Origin: an uncultured Paraburkholderia sp.
Lineage (GTDB): Bacteria; Pseudomonadota; Gammaproteobacteria; Burkholderiales; Burkholderiaceae
Direction of reading: 5' to 3'
Length of the DNA stretch: 64,000 nt
Assembly: GCA_940746715.1 (NCBI GenBank)
Contig: CALNWN010000007.1
Span: 1 to 64,000 of the forward strand
This document shows, in pieces, positions 1 to 8,837 of the stretch. Within the stretch, counting starts at the first letter, position 1. Every line of letters starts with the position of its first letter. The translations under genes were made by a program, and so were the position numbers. The notes beneath the pieces were generated by a model. The model saw only the letters and a list, made by a program, of their open reading frames with translations, was not told the DNA's origin and did no database searches.

Positions 1-1153
1 CACCGCCAGTACGCAGCGCCCCCGCATACCCCGTCAGTTCCAGATACGCGCGCCCGACATCGACGCCCGCGCGGCTCATCCGTGCCGCGCCTTCCCAGTA
101 CACCGCCCCCCGTGGACTGACGCGAGTTCGGCGTTATCGGTTCGGCCGGTCTTTGCTAACAACACCTGTCGCGCGCGACTTCTCGCATACGTAGCAGGGC
201 ACACAGTATGTTGAGCGACGGGAGCGCCGGTGCAAGAGAGGCGCGCCCCGCGTTCCATAGCGATAAAGCGCGGATCACGGCAGTACCTTGCCGCTGCCTT
301 CAAGCGAGCTCGCGCGCATGTACAACAGCGTCAGCACGACGTCATCTCTAATACCGTGCGCAATATCGGAAGATGGCCGAATGTATGCAATGTTCTCGCG
401 GTTTGCGGCGAGCGTGTCGTCCTGTTCAGGCCTCCCGATAAGACGGGCGGCGAGATCGTCATCGGAGACTGGTCAGATACTCTTCAGCACCGCCGGTCGC
501 AGAGATAGAGGCAACAGTCTCATTGCATGCGATTCGATCGTATATGTGAGCATGACTCTACGGTGGGCAGCGTGCCGCAACATTTGCCGTCCTTGCGGTC
601 GTGTACGCACGATGTACGTTTGCCGCCATCAAAAGAACTCGTATGTGCTTTGCGTCCGCAGGCAGCCGTCCCGGAGTGATGTGTCGGCGCTTGATACATC
701 ACACTGAACATCGCTGGGCGTTGAACGTCTAGCGCAGCGGAAGCCAGGCTTAGGTAACGGCACGTTTCTGATCAACGCCGTCGGCGGTTCTGCGATCTTT
801 GTGCAATGCGTGTGGTGCGCGACCTATGCGACTAAGCCAATGGCGAGACGGATTCAGATGGTCGTCGTGACTATGGCCTTGCATGCCGATCAAAAAAGCA
901 GGACTTCGATCGGGCGTGAGGAAGCAGGGCTGGGCCGATGTGCGAGCCTAAGCGCCGCAATCAGCATTCCTAACTGAGGATATTAGAAAGAAAGGGGTAA
1001 AGTCCACATCGCGGGAACAGATTTTCCGCCGTTCGTGCGCTGCTGCGCAGGATCGCGTGCCACGTGTCGGCGTAGCAAATCGATGCGCAAGTTAGTGACG
1101 CGTAGAGCCGGCATCCGCGACATTGCCGCTGATGCCGGAGACACTACCGCGAG
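1..1153. other. gene-free, probably degenerate stretch
   Basis: I see no supportable gene here. The open frames are short, overlap on both strands and encode compositionally random protein with no family resemblance. Stop codons are frequent in all frames, unlike the GC-rich coding DNA further on. This looks like eroded former coding DNA rather than a regulatory region. Confidence 0.5.
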
Positions 1154-1404
1154 CTAGCCGCCTCGTCGGACCAGCCGGATAATAAACAGCAGGATGACCG
1201 CGCCAATGACCGCGGTGATGATCGAGCTGATCCAGCCGCCACCTAACGAAATATGCAGCACGCGAGCGAGCCAGCCGCCAATGAACGCGCCGACAATACC
1301 GACAATGATGTCGACGATAAGGCCGAAACCGCCGCCCTTGACGAGCACGCCAGCCAGCCCACGATGGCGCCAATGACAAGCCACGCAATGATGCCGTGTT
1401 CCAT
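1154..1404 (-). pseudogene. GlsB/YeaQ/YmgE-family small membrane protein, frameshifted
   Basis: This is a short hydrophobic protein of the transglycosylase-associated (GlsB/YeaQ/YmgE) family, inner-membrane proteins linked to stress responses. The N-terminal part (MEHGIIAWLVIGAIVGWLA) is in one frame. The rest (VVGIVGAFIGGWL-like core, IITAVIGAVILLFIIRLV helix, basic tail VRRGG) is in another. The switch lies near 1345-1355, where a ctgg unit expected three times in tandem is present only twice, which fits a 4-nt slippage deletion. Start taken at 1404 because the family begins with this Met. About 83 codons in total, usual for the family. Probably non-functional. Confidence 0.75.
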
Positions 1405-1747
1405 AATCGAAGCTCCATGGTTGAGTGTGAACAATGCACGGTGACAGAGCTTAGTCGAACGTCCGTCGTCAGTCCATATTCAGGATGCGGAATTAACATT
1501 GTCTAAATCTGCTGCAGGGCAGATGTAGACACGCACGTGTAAGGTTCAGAGAAAATTCGATGCGCGGCGCAGACCGATCGACGAAGTAATACGTACTCCA
1601 AATATTGACAGCGGCCATCACTAAAAAGACACTGGTTGCACTTTCCGGATCTGCGTGCGCAATGGCAATGGCTTTATGCCACGGCGCACGCAATCCCGGT
1701 TCGCATCACAGTGCCCGCTCAGGGTCTTTCCCGTCAGCAAGGAATGT

Positions 1748-1849
1748 ATGAAAGCAAAAGTTCTAGGCATTGTTGCGGGCGCGTTCATCGCCGCCGCTCC
1801 ATTCTGGTCGTTCGCCGCAGGGCTTCCCGCGCCTTTTGAAGGAAACGGT
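1748..1849 (+). other. orphan signal-peptide-like start
   Basis: The frame starting at 1748 encodes MKAKVLGIVAGAFIAAAPFW followed by SFAAG, a classical n-region, hydrophobic core and small-residue cleavage site. Similarity to a secreted protein stops by about 1850, where the opposite strand carries a CusF-like fragment. It looks like the 5' end of a gene whose body was removed or inverted. Function unknown. Confidence 0.3.
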
Positions 1850-1909
1850 TACCGAATGCTTAGCACGGTCTACAGACTTCACGACTCCTTCGGCCTGCAA
1901 CGTGCTGCT
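1763..1909 (-). pseudogene. possible CusF-like copper-binding domain fragment
   Basis: Directly continuing the truncated metallophosphoesterase frame, the residues AEGVVKSVDRAKHSVTVSF resemble the first two beta strands of CusF/CopK-type periplasmic copper chaperones (GxVxxID...KxVTVxH). The similarity is short. The rest of the domain, including the W-P-A-M-T-M copper site, is absent, and the frame runs on into antisense of the signal-peptide-like segment at 1748. I read it as rearranged debris. The assignment is tentative because only about 18 residues support it. Confidence 0.3.
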
Positions 1910-2449
1910 GATCGCATCGACATAGCGACGTTTGATGGTCGGGCCCACATGAATGTCGCTGATCTGGACGATCGTAAAGCCATCGAGCGCGGCAGGCAAG
2001 TCGTCGATCGGCACCTCGATTGTCACGACTCGCGCGCGGCGGCGGGCGTTGAAGAGGCCGATGAGTGTCGACAGTATTGCGAGCAGTGGCAGGGCTGCGG
2101 CCGTGCCGGTCCGCCAATGCGTGAGAGCGATCATGCCGGGAGAGATCGCGTCGAGGGTCATCAGCGAAGCAAGCGCCAGGTCGCGCACAAAGGTCAGCAC
2201 CAGAAGGGAGGAGAAGAAGCCCATCGCCAGCAAGCCGATCCACGCGAGCCGGTCGCCTAACGGCTGCCGTTTGATGGTGCGCGCGAGCATGCCGAGCGGA
2301 ATGAGAAAAACGGACAGTACGAGCCACAATCCCGACAGCCAGCGAACGGTGACGCTAACCGGCATGTCGGGAATCAGGCGGAAGCCGACATAGATGTGCA
2401 GCAGGATGCCGATAACAATGAGGCGTACGAGAAACGATGAGCGGCGCAT
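1910..2449 (-). pseudogene. membrane-anchored metallophosphoesterase, C-terminally truncated
   Basis: The first 180 residues match YaeI/YkuE-type metallophosphoesterases. There are four hydrophobic segments (about residues 8-30, 38-58, 70-90, 105-132), then the start of the catalytic domain (FTIVQISDIHVGP, the D-x-H metal motif at about 164-166). The homology ends after RRYVDAI. The remaining metal ligands (GDxxD, GNH, GHxH) are missing and an unrelated CusF-like sequence follows in frame. The protein therefore cannot form a complete binuclear metal site. The Met at 2449 fits the family start. The cause is a rearrangement near 1909, not a point mutation. Confidence 0.75.
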
Positions 2450-2852
2450 AGGAAAAGTCAGGGCGGGTGAGGGCCGGCATGATACGAGTGGAACGCCGGC
2501 GGCCAGTCGCCGTAGCAATGCGGTAGACGGGCCGGACCATTCTACCGGCATGCGCAGCGGCGTGCCGACGGCGCCGGAATGCCGGTCCGCAAGCGAAGCG
2601 GGCCGCGCGTCATGCTGCGTCACCGCGACGATGAGGCAAACATGGCAATCAGTGCCAGCTAACGTGGTCGCGAGCCGCGCGATATCCAAAGCCTCCGGGC
2701 AACCCAATTAAATGGGCTTTGAATTACGGATACACGTGGACTATGCTGAAAGTGAGCTGACCGCCCAAAGCGTCGCTGCAACGCCTACTGACGCGGCGGC
2801 GGACCAGTTCAGTTGTCGTATTCGTCTGCGGTGGGCGAGGCAGGAGGCGATC

Positions 2853-3190
2853 ATGAAGCTGCTCGGACCAGGTCATCGTTTTCACCACGGCGACCCTGCG
2901 CACCGCGCACATCACGTGGGGTATGAGGGTAGTCACGTGATGCTGCCTCTCGTCGGCATATCGCTGATGGCGCTCGGTCTGTATCTTGCCGTGCGCAATA
3001 TCGATTTCTCAGAGCTTGGTAAAAGCGCACTGTTTACGTCGTCATGCTCTGCGTGGCGCTGGGGATAGCGGGGCTTTTCGGCGTCGTCGGCGCATGGCTT
3101 CGCTCAAACGGCGACGACACGCAAGAAAGCTTCTGCTTTGTCGGCGCAGTCATCGGCGTGGTGGTGTTCTACGTCGCAATCTTCAGTTGA
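2853..3190 (+). pseudogene. small membrane protein of unknown function, frameshifted
   Basis: I do not recognise the family. An AGGAGG-like ribosome site precedes the ATG at 2853. The N-terminal part is His-rich (HRFHHGDPAHRAHH), followed by a membrane segment (MLPLVGISLMALGLYLAV). Near 3038 the frame changes, and the continuation in the other frame is clearly coding: a second helix (VVMLCVALGIAGLFGVVGAW), a polar loop (RSNGDDTQESF) and a third helix (VGAVIGVVVFYVAIF), ending at 3190. Restored length is about 112 residues with three helices. The frameshift probably abolishes the last two helices. Confidence 0.6.
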
Positions 3191-3199
3191 AGCCGCGCT

Positions 3200-3783
3200 C
3201 TACTCTATCCGGGCGGCTTCGTCGAAGCTGAGGCGCGGGCTGCGGGGATACAGCTTGGACGCGTCGCCATAGCCAAGATTGACCAGAAAGTTCGACCGGA
3301 TAGTCGTGCCGGCAAAAAACGCCTGATCGACTTTGTTCGCGTCGAAGCCCGACATCGGGCCCGCGCCGAGACCGAGGGCGCGGGCTGCGAGAATCAGATA
3401 GCCGCCTTGCAGCGTGGAATTGCGAAACGCCGTGTCGGCAATCGCCTTGTCGCTACCGGCGAACCAACTGCGGGCGTCGGCGTGCGGAAGAGCTTCGGCA
3501 GACACTCATAGAACGCCATGTCCATCGCGACAATCACTGTCACGGGTGCCGCCATCGTTTTGTCGACATTGCCCGCTGACAACGCCGGCCGCAGCCTCTC
3601 CTTGGCCGCCGCGGTTTTCACAAAGACAAAACGTCCCGGACTTGAATTGGCCGAGGTGGGGCCGAGCAGCGCCAACTCGACAAGTTGCTCGAGCACCGCG
3701 TCATCGACTGGTTTCGGCTACTAGGCATTGTGGGTGCGCGCGTGACGAAACAGTTCGTCGAGCGCGTGGTCTGAAAGGGGCAT
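3200..3783 (-). pseudogene. RutE-like malonic semialdehyde reductase, nonsense plus frameshift
   Basis: This is a nitroreductase-fold flavoprotein of the RutE/YdfG subgroup, which reduces malonic semialdehyde to 3-hydroxypropionate. Family signatures are [52 protein letters not shown] and FLVNLGYGD. Three lesions are visible. Codons 21-22, expected TGG CAG (Trp-Gln), read TAG TAG at 3721-3726. One C is missing from a CCC run near 3490 (after LPKLF), shifting frame. The start at 3783 gives the usual N-terminus MPLSDHALDELF. Two adjacent G:C to A:T transitions are hard to explain as a sequencing artefact. Non-functional. Confidence 0.85.
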
Positions 3784-4023
3784 GAAAATTGTCCGGTGAA
3801 GTTTAAAAATAGGAAAGGGCGGTGGCGCTGAGTTTCCGGGACATGAAACTCGCCGACGGACGCATTCCCAAAGCGCTGACAAAGCACAAGTAAGGCTCGA
3901 ACCTCCAGGAACGCCAAGAAAGCCAACGAAAACCATAAGCCGCTTGAGCAACCCGCCGCCCGACCCCGCCATAATAGTCAACGCACCAGCCAAGCCCGCC
4001 CAGCGCTTCCCCAAGGCAAACCT

Positions 4024-4638
4024 ATGACCGATCTTTTCGACGACGTTCCGGCACCCGACGTCGACTGGTACCCCGACTGGCTGCCGCCGGAAACGGCCGG
4101 TCAGCTCCTTGCCCGAGTCATCGGGGAAGTCGAATGGCGGCAGGACACCATGGGCACGCCCGGCGGCCGCGTCGCGCTGCCGCGGCTGACTGCATGGCAG
4201 GGCGATCCGGACGCAGTGTATGTCTATTCCGGCATCCGCAATTTGCCGCGCCCGTGGACGCCAGCCGTCCTCGAACTCAAGGCTGCTGCCGAGGCCGCGT
4301 GCAATGCGCGGTTCAACAGCGTCCTGCTCAATCGCTATCGGAGCGGCGCGGACAGCATGGGATGGCATGCCGACCGCGAGCCGGAGCTTGGGCCCGAACC
4401 GGTGATTGCCTCCGTGAGCCTCGGCGCAGCGCGCGTCTTCGACTTGCGGCACAACAGGACTGGCGCCCTCCAGTCCTTTTCGTTCAAAGGCGGCAGTCTG
4501 CTGGTGATGAAAGGCAAAACGCAGGCGGGGTGGCGGCACCGGGTGCCGAAAGAACCGCGCGTGACCGGGGAGCGCATCAATCTTACGTTCCGCTTCGTCA
4601 CGCTCCGGGAGCAGACCGGCCGAGCATCAGGCCGATGA
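4024..4638 (+). CDS. alkB: AlkB-like 2-oxoglutarate/Fe(II) dioxygenase
   Basis: DNA-repair dioxygenase of the AlkB family, which removes alkyl lesions such as 1-methyladenine and 3-methylcytosine by oxidative demethylation. The protein of 204 residues is complete. The iron motif H-x-D is seen in GWHADREPELGP (about 118-120), the distal His in WRHRVPKEP, and the 2-oxoglutarate-binding Arg in NLTFRF near the C-terminus. Its length and lack of an N-terminal targeting signal resemble the ABH2-like proteobacterial group. It stands alone between a broken reductase and a sugar-transport operon, so it is probably a single-gene unit. It is one of the intact genes in a decayed neighbourhood. Confidence 0.9.
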   Translation: MTDLFDDVPAPDVDWYPDWLPPETAGQLLARVIGEVEWRQDTMGTPGGRVALPRLTAWQGDPDAVYVYSGIRNLPRPWTPAVLELKAAAEAACNARFNSVLLNRYRSGADSMGWHADREPELGPEPVIASVSLGAARVFDLRHNRTGALQSFSFKGGSLLVMKGKTQAGWRHRVPKEPRVTGERINLTFRFVTLREQTGRASGR

Positions 4639-4810
4639 TCGCCAACCGTCTCTTGCTTCGTCGAGCCGAGGCGCCTGCTGTAGTAAGCGCATAAAAACCA
4701 GCGTGGACCGAGCCTGCTACTCAGCCGCGCGTCAGGTGTCAACCTGAACCAGCGTGAAGCACCCCTGAGCACCTCGAACGTTCACGCCAACAGCGCCCAT
4801 CCCGCGTCCT

Positions 4811-4826
4811 ATATCAAAATTGATAT
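4811..4826. promoter_or_regulatory. palindrome upstream of the sugar ABC operon
   Basis: ATATCAAAATTGATAT is an inverted repeat with 7-nt arms (ATATCAA/TTGATAT) and a 2-nt spacer, about 130 nt before ytfQ. It is a candidate repressor operator. No regulator gene is adjacent, so its binder is unknown. Confidence 0.4.
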
Positions 4827-4836
4827 TAGCGACGCG

Positions 4837-4848
4837 AATCATATGATT
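4837..4848. promoter_or_regulatory. second palindrome upstream of the sugar ABC operon
   Basis: AATCATATGATT is a perfect 12-nt palindrome lying 11 nt downstream of the first inverted repeat and about 110 nt before the ytfQ start. Two different palindromes in tandem suggest promoter-proximal control of the importer. Confidence 0.35.
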
Positions 4849-4957
4849 GGACTGTTAACGCCCCGCACACTACGCTACATCACGATCCACACATCGCGGG
4901 CCGCAAGGGCCGGCGGATCCGGTGGATCGCCTACACAACAACGATCAGGAGACAGTC

Positions 4958-5947
4958 ATGGCGAATACACGACGCGCCGCATGTCGTGCGTTGGGTGCGC
5001 TCGCGATGTGCGCGGGTTTCGGTGCGCTGACGCTGGCAACACCCGGCGCACACGCAGAGGACAAACAGATCACGCTGGGCTTCGCGCAGGTCGGCGCGGA
5101 AAGCGCCTGGCGAACCGCCAACACCGAGTTGGTGAAGTCCGCTGCCGCCGATGCCAAGATCAAGCTGAAATTCTCAGACGCGCAGCAAAAGCAGGAAAAC
5201 CAGATCAAGGCGATCCGTTCGTATATCGCGCAAAAGGTCGATGTGATCGCCTTCTCGCCGGTCGTCGAATCCGGCTGGGAACCCGTGCTGCGCGAGGCGA
5301 GGGCTGCGAAGATTCCGGTGATCCTGACCGACCGCAATATCGACGTCAAAGATACCTCGCTCTACGTGACGATGATCGGCTCCGACTTCCTGGAAGAGGG
5401 CCGCCGCGGCGGGAAGTGGCTCGCCGACCACTACAAGGACGCGCAAGGGCCCATCAACATCGCCGAATTGCAGGGAACGGTCGGTTCCGCGCCTGCCAAC
5501 GACCGGCACGCCGGCCTGATCGAAGTGATCAAGAGCGATCCGAAGTTCAAGATCATCGCGTCGCAAAGCGGCGACTTCACGTTGGCCGGCGGCAAGCAGG
5601 TCATGGAAGCGTTTATCAAGAGCTACGGCAACAAGATCAATGTGGTTTATGCGCATAACGACGACATGGCGCTCGGTGCGATCCAGGCCATGGAAGAGGC
5701 GGGCATGCATCCGGGCAAGGACGTCGTTGTTGTTTCGTTCGACGCCACCAAGGGCGGCTTCCAGGCGATGGCCGCGGGCAGCAAGATGAACGTCGACGTA
5801 GAGTGCAGCCCGCTGCTCGGACCGCAACTGATGTCGGCAGTCAAGGACGTAATGGCCGGCAAGCCGTTGCCGAAGCGCATCCTCACCGAAGAAACGGTGT
5901 TCCCGATGAGCGTCGCAGCACAGACATTGCCGACACGTAAGTACTAA
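4958..5947 (+). CDS. ytfQ: sugar ABC transporter periplasmic binding protein (YtfQ-like)
   Basis: Periplasmic sugar-binding protein of the YtfQ/RbsB type, feeding the transporter encoded downstream. YtfQ of E. coli binds galactofuranose; the substrate here is inferred. The first 28 residues form a Sec signal peptide ending at A-H-A. The mature part begins EDKQITLGFAQVGAESAWR, close to YtfQ (GFSQVGAESGWR). The type-1 periplasmic fold is seen through repeated segments such as VDVIAFSPVVESGWEPVL, VYAHNDDMALGAIQAMEEAG and VVVVSFDATKGGFQAM. The start at 4958 follows a GGAGA ribosome site. Length 329 residues, complete. First gene of a four-gene unit. Confidence 0.88.
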   Translation: MANTRRAACRALGALAMCAGFGALTLATPGAHAEDKQITLGFAQVGAESAWRTANTELVKSAAADAKIKLKFSDAQQKQENQIKAIRSYIAQKVDVIAFSPVVESGWEPVLREARAAKIPVILTDRNIDVKDTSLYVTMIGSDFLEEGRRGGKWLADHYKDAQGPINIAELQGTVGSAPANDRHAGLIEVIKSDPKFKIIASQSGDFTLAGGKQVMEAFIKSYGNKINVVYAHNDDMALGAIQAMEEAGMHPGKDVVVVSFDATKGGFQAMAAGSKMNVDVECSPLLGPQLMSAVKDVMAGKPLPKRILTEETVFPMSVAAQTLPTRKY

Positions 5948-6057
5948 ACAAGGTTAATTAGTCATCCTTGTCAATCAATCTGCCTGCTGGATCGAATGAT
6001 GCAGCACGAAGCGCGAACAGGCGAAGCAGCAGGTAAAGTTTCTCCAGCGGTGCCTGA

Positions 6058-6092
6058 CCGTCCGATTGCTTGGGCAGCGGACGGTTTCTTTT
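6058..6092 (+). terminator. intercistronic hairpin between ytfQ and ytfR
   Basis: CCGTCCG and CGGACGG (6058-6064 and 6078-6084) pair around a 13-nt loop and are followed by TTTCTTTT. This could be a partial terminator or 3' stabiliser that keeps binding-protein mRNA more abundant than the rest of the operon, as is common after periplasmic-binding-protein genes. Confidence 0.45.
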
Positions 6093-6185
6093 CACACCGA
6101 TGCTGGAGCTTGCCGAACCTGGCCCTGTAGGCACCCCGGCACGAAAGCACCACGACATCAACGCACCGCCGCTCGAGCGAGGTCT

Positions 6186-7797
6186 ATGACGTATCCCGCT
6201 TCCGAATCCCATCCGCCGGCCGCGAACTCGATTGTATTTGCTGCCGCCGCCACTTCCGACGACGGCAACGCACGCGAGCCAATCCTCGCCACTACCGGCA
6301 TCAGCAAGACATTTCCCGGCGTCAAGGCGCTGCAGGGTGTCGATTTCCGACTCTTTCCCGGCGAAGTTCATACGCTGATGGGCCAGAACGGCGCCGGCAA
6401 ATCGACCTTGATCAATGTGCTTACGGGCGTGCTCGCGCCCGATTCCGGCACGATCCGCCTCGCGGGCGAGGTCGTGGCGTTCGCGTCGCCGCAGGAAGCC
6501 GAGGCGGCGGGCATGCGCACGCTTTACTAGGAAGTGAACCTCTGTCCGAACCTCTCGGTCGCAGAAAACATCTTCGCGGGCCGGCAACCGCGGCGCTTCG
6601 GCGCGATCGACTGGCTCGACATCAAACGCCGCGCGCAAGCCGCGCTTGCGCGCCTCGATATCGCGCTCGACGTCACGCGCTCGCTCGACGCGTATCCGAT
6701 CGCGGTCCAGCAGATGGTGGCGATCGCCAGAGCGCTTTCCGTCGATGCACGCGTGCTGATTCTCGACGAGCCCACGTCGAGCCTCGACGACAGCGAAGTC
6801 GCGCAACTCTTCAAAATACTTCGGCATCTTAAACAATCCGGCATTGCGATTCTGTTCGTCACGCACTTCATTGAGCAGACGTATGCGATTTCCGACCGCA
6901 TCACGGTTATGCGCAATGGCGAGCGCGAAGGCGAATACCTCGCGCGCGATCTGCCCGCCGATCTGCTGGTTTCGAAGATGGTCGGTCACGAGCGCATGAG
7001 CGAGCGGCTGCGCGAAGCCGCTCATGAAGCATCCGATGCCGGCGAAGAAGCGCAAGCCGAAAACACGGCGCCCAAGTTTATCGAACTGCGCGGCGTCGGC
7101 AAGCGCGGCACGCTGCAGCCAATCGATCTCGACGTGCAGCGCGGTCAGATCCTTGGACTCGCGGGCCTCCTTGGCTCGGGGCGTACCGAAACCGCACGGC
7201 TGCTGTTCGGCGCCGACCGGGCGGACAGTGGCACGATGCTCGTCGACGGCAAGCCCGTGCGGCTGCGCTCGCCGCACGACGCGGTGCGCCACGGCATCGC
7301 CTATTGCGCGGAGGATCGCAAGAAAGAGGGCATCGTGGCCGATCTGTCGATTCGCGAGAACATCCTGCTGGCACTGCAGGCGAGGCGTGGCTGGTGGCGC
7401 AAGATCAGCCGGCAGCGCGCGCGAACTGGCCGATGTGTGGATCGAGCGGCTCGGCATCAAGGCCTCCGATGCGGAGCAGCCTATCGGCCTGCTGTCAGGC
7501 GGCAATCAGCAAAAGGCGCTGCTCGCGCGCTGGCTGGCTACAGATCCAAAACTGCTGATTCTCGACGAGCCCACGCGCGGCATCGACGTCGCGGCTAAGT
7601 TCGACATCATGGATCGCCTGCTCGCGTTGTGTGCGAACGGGCTCAGCATTCTGTTCATTTCCTCGGAGATCAGCGAAGTGTTGCGCGTTAGTCATCGCGT
7701 GGCCGTGCTGCGTGACCGCCGCAAGATCGCGGAAGTCAAAGGCACGGCGTCGAATGAAGACAATATCTATCGACTCATCGCGGGGAGCGGCGAATGA
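6186..7797 (+). pseudogene. ytfR: sugar ABC transporter ATPase (YtfR-like), amber codon and frameshift
   Basis: Tandem-domain sugar ABC ATPase that would power YtfT/YjfF. Domain 1 has Walker [10 protein letters not shown], a degenerate signature before MVAIARAL, and Walker B VLILDEPTSSLD. Domain 2 has LSGGNQQKALLARWL and LLILDEPTRGID. Two lesions: TAG at 6528-6530 where the family has Gln (TLYQEVNL), so CAG to TAG; and a 1-nt loss in a GC-dinucleotide run near 7420, after which the correct frame (RELADVWIERLG) continues to 7797. The last bases overlap ytfT by 4 nt, the usual coupled arrangement. Without the ATPase the importer should not work. Confidence 0.88.
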
Positions 7798-8837
7798 AGC
7801 TATCGAACTGGCTCGCGCGTGACGGCGTCGAGCGTCCGTTAATCTGGCCGTGCGTGACGTTGGCCCTGTTGTGCGCGCTGAATCTGTGGGTCAATCTGCA
7901 CTTCCTGTCGCTGCGCATGCTCGACGGCCATCTGTTCGGCGCGCCGATCGACGTGCTGAACCGTGCGGCGCCGCTCGTGCTCGTCGCCACGGGCATGACC
8001 CTCGTTATCGCGACGCGCGGCATCGACATTTCTGTCGGCGCAGTAGTTGCCATCGCCGGCGCGGCCGCCGCCACGATCCTCGCCACGCAGTCGGTGGCGA
8101 CCGGCGGCCTGATCGCAGAGGCGCTGCTGGCGGCCTTGATCGTCGGCGTGCTGAGCGGCATGTGGAACGGCCTGCTGGTCTCTTTCGTCGGCATGCAGCC
8201 GATCATTGCCACCCTGATTCTGATGGTCGCGGGCCGCGGCATCGCACAACTGCTGACGGCGGGGCAAATCATCCCGATCGGCGCGCCCGGCTATCTGTTC
8301 GTCGGCGGCGGATACTGGCTCGGCGTACCGTGCTCGGTATGGATTGCGACGCTTGCGGTGCTGGCCACGGCCGCGCTCGTCGAAGGAACGGCGCTGGGGC
8401 TCTTCATTCGAGCCATCGGCGTGAATCCTGTGGCGACTCGCCTCGTCGGCTTGCGCTCGAAAGCGCTGGTTTTTGCGGTGTATGGCTTTTCGGGACTGAC
8501 CGCGGCGATGGCCGGCATTCTCATCAGCTCGAACGTGCGCAGCGCGGACGGCAACAACGCTGGCCTGTTATTGGAGCTCGACGCGATTCTCGCGGTGACG
8601 CTCGGCGGAACGTCGCTCCTCGGCGGCCGCTTCAGTCTGGCAGGAACGGTGCTCGGCGCGCTCATCATCCAGACGCTCACCTACACGACGTATTCAATCG
8701 GCGTGCCGCCCGAAGCGACACTCGTTGTGAAAGCAGCGGTCGTGCTGGCGGTCAGCGTGATCCAGTCGCCTGCGGCAAGAGCGCTAGCGGTTTCGTTCGG
8801 TATGCATATCATCAGGCAACGCGGGGTGGCGCGATGA
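7794..8837 (+). CDS. ytfT: sugar ABC transporter permease (YtfT-like)
   Basis: Inner-membrane permease of the RbsC/YtfT family, 347 residues with about eight to ten hydrophobic helices. Family signatures include GMTLVIATRGIDISVGAVVA (near 65-85), MWNGLLVSFVGMQPIIATL, and AVTLGGTSLLGG near the C-terminus. It overlaps ytfR by 4 nt upstream and yjfF by 4 nt downstream, which fits translational coupling in one operon. The frame is intact although the ATPase gene before it is broken, so this protein may still be made but should lack its energy source. Confidence 0.88.
   Translation: MKLSNWLARDGVERPLIWPCVTLALLCALNLWVNLHFLSLRMLDGHLFGAPIDVLNRAAPLVLVATGMTLVIATRGIDISVGAVVAIAGAAAATILATQSVATGGLIAEALLAALIVGVLSGMWNGLLVSFVGMQPIIATLILMVAGRGIAQLLTAGQIIPIGAPGYLFVGGGYWLGVPCSVWIATLAVLATAALVEGTALGLFIRAIGVNPVATRLVGLRSKALVFAVYGFSGLTAAMAGILISSNVRSADGNNAGLLLELDAILAVTLGGTSLLGGRFSLAGTVLGALIIQTLTYTTYSIGVPPEATLVVKAAVVLAVSVIQSPAARALAVSFGMHIIRQRGVAR

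Noticed and set aside
1..1153. Short overlapping open frames on both strands
   Set aside because: Compositionally random translations with no recognisable motif, ribosome site or neighbour logic; not reported as genes.
7850..8833. Long open frame in the wrong register across ytfT
   Set aside because: It is a shadow of the permease gene: the translation is Arg-rich and only becomes protein-like at the yjfF start (8834).
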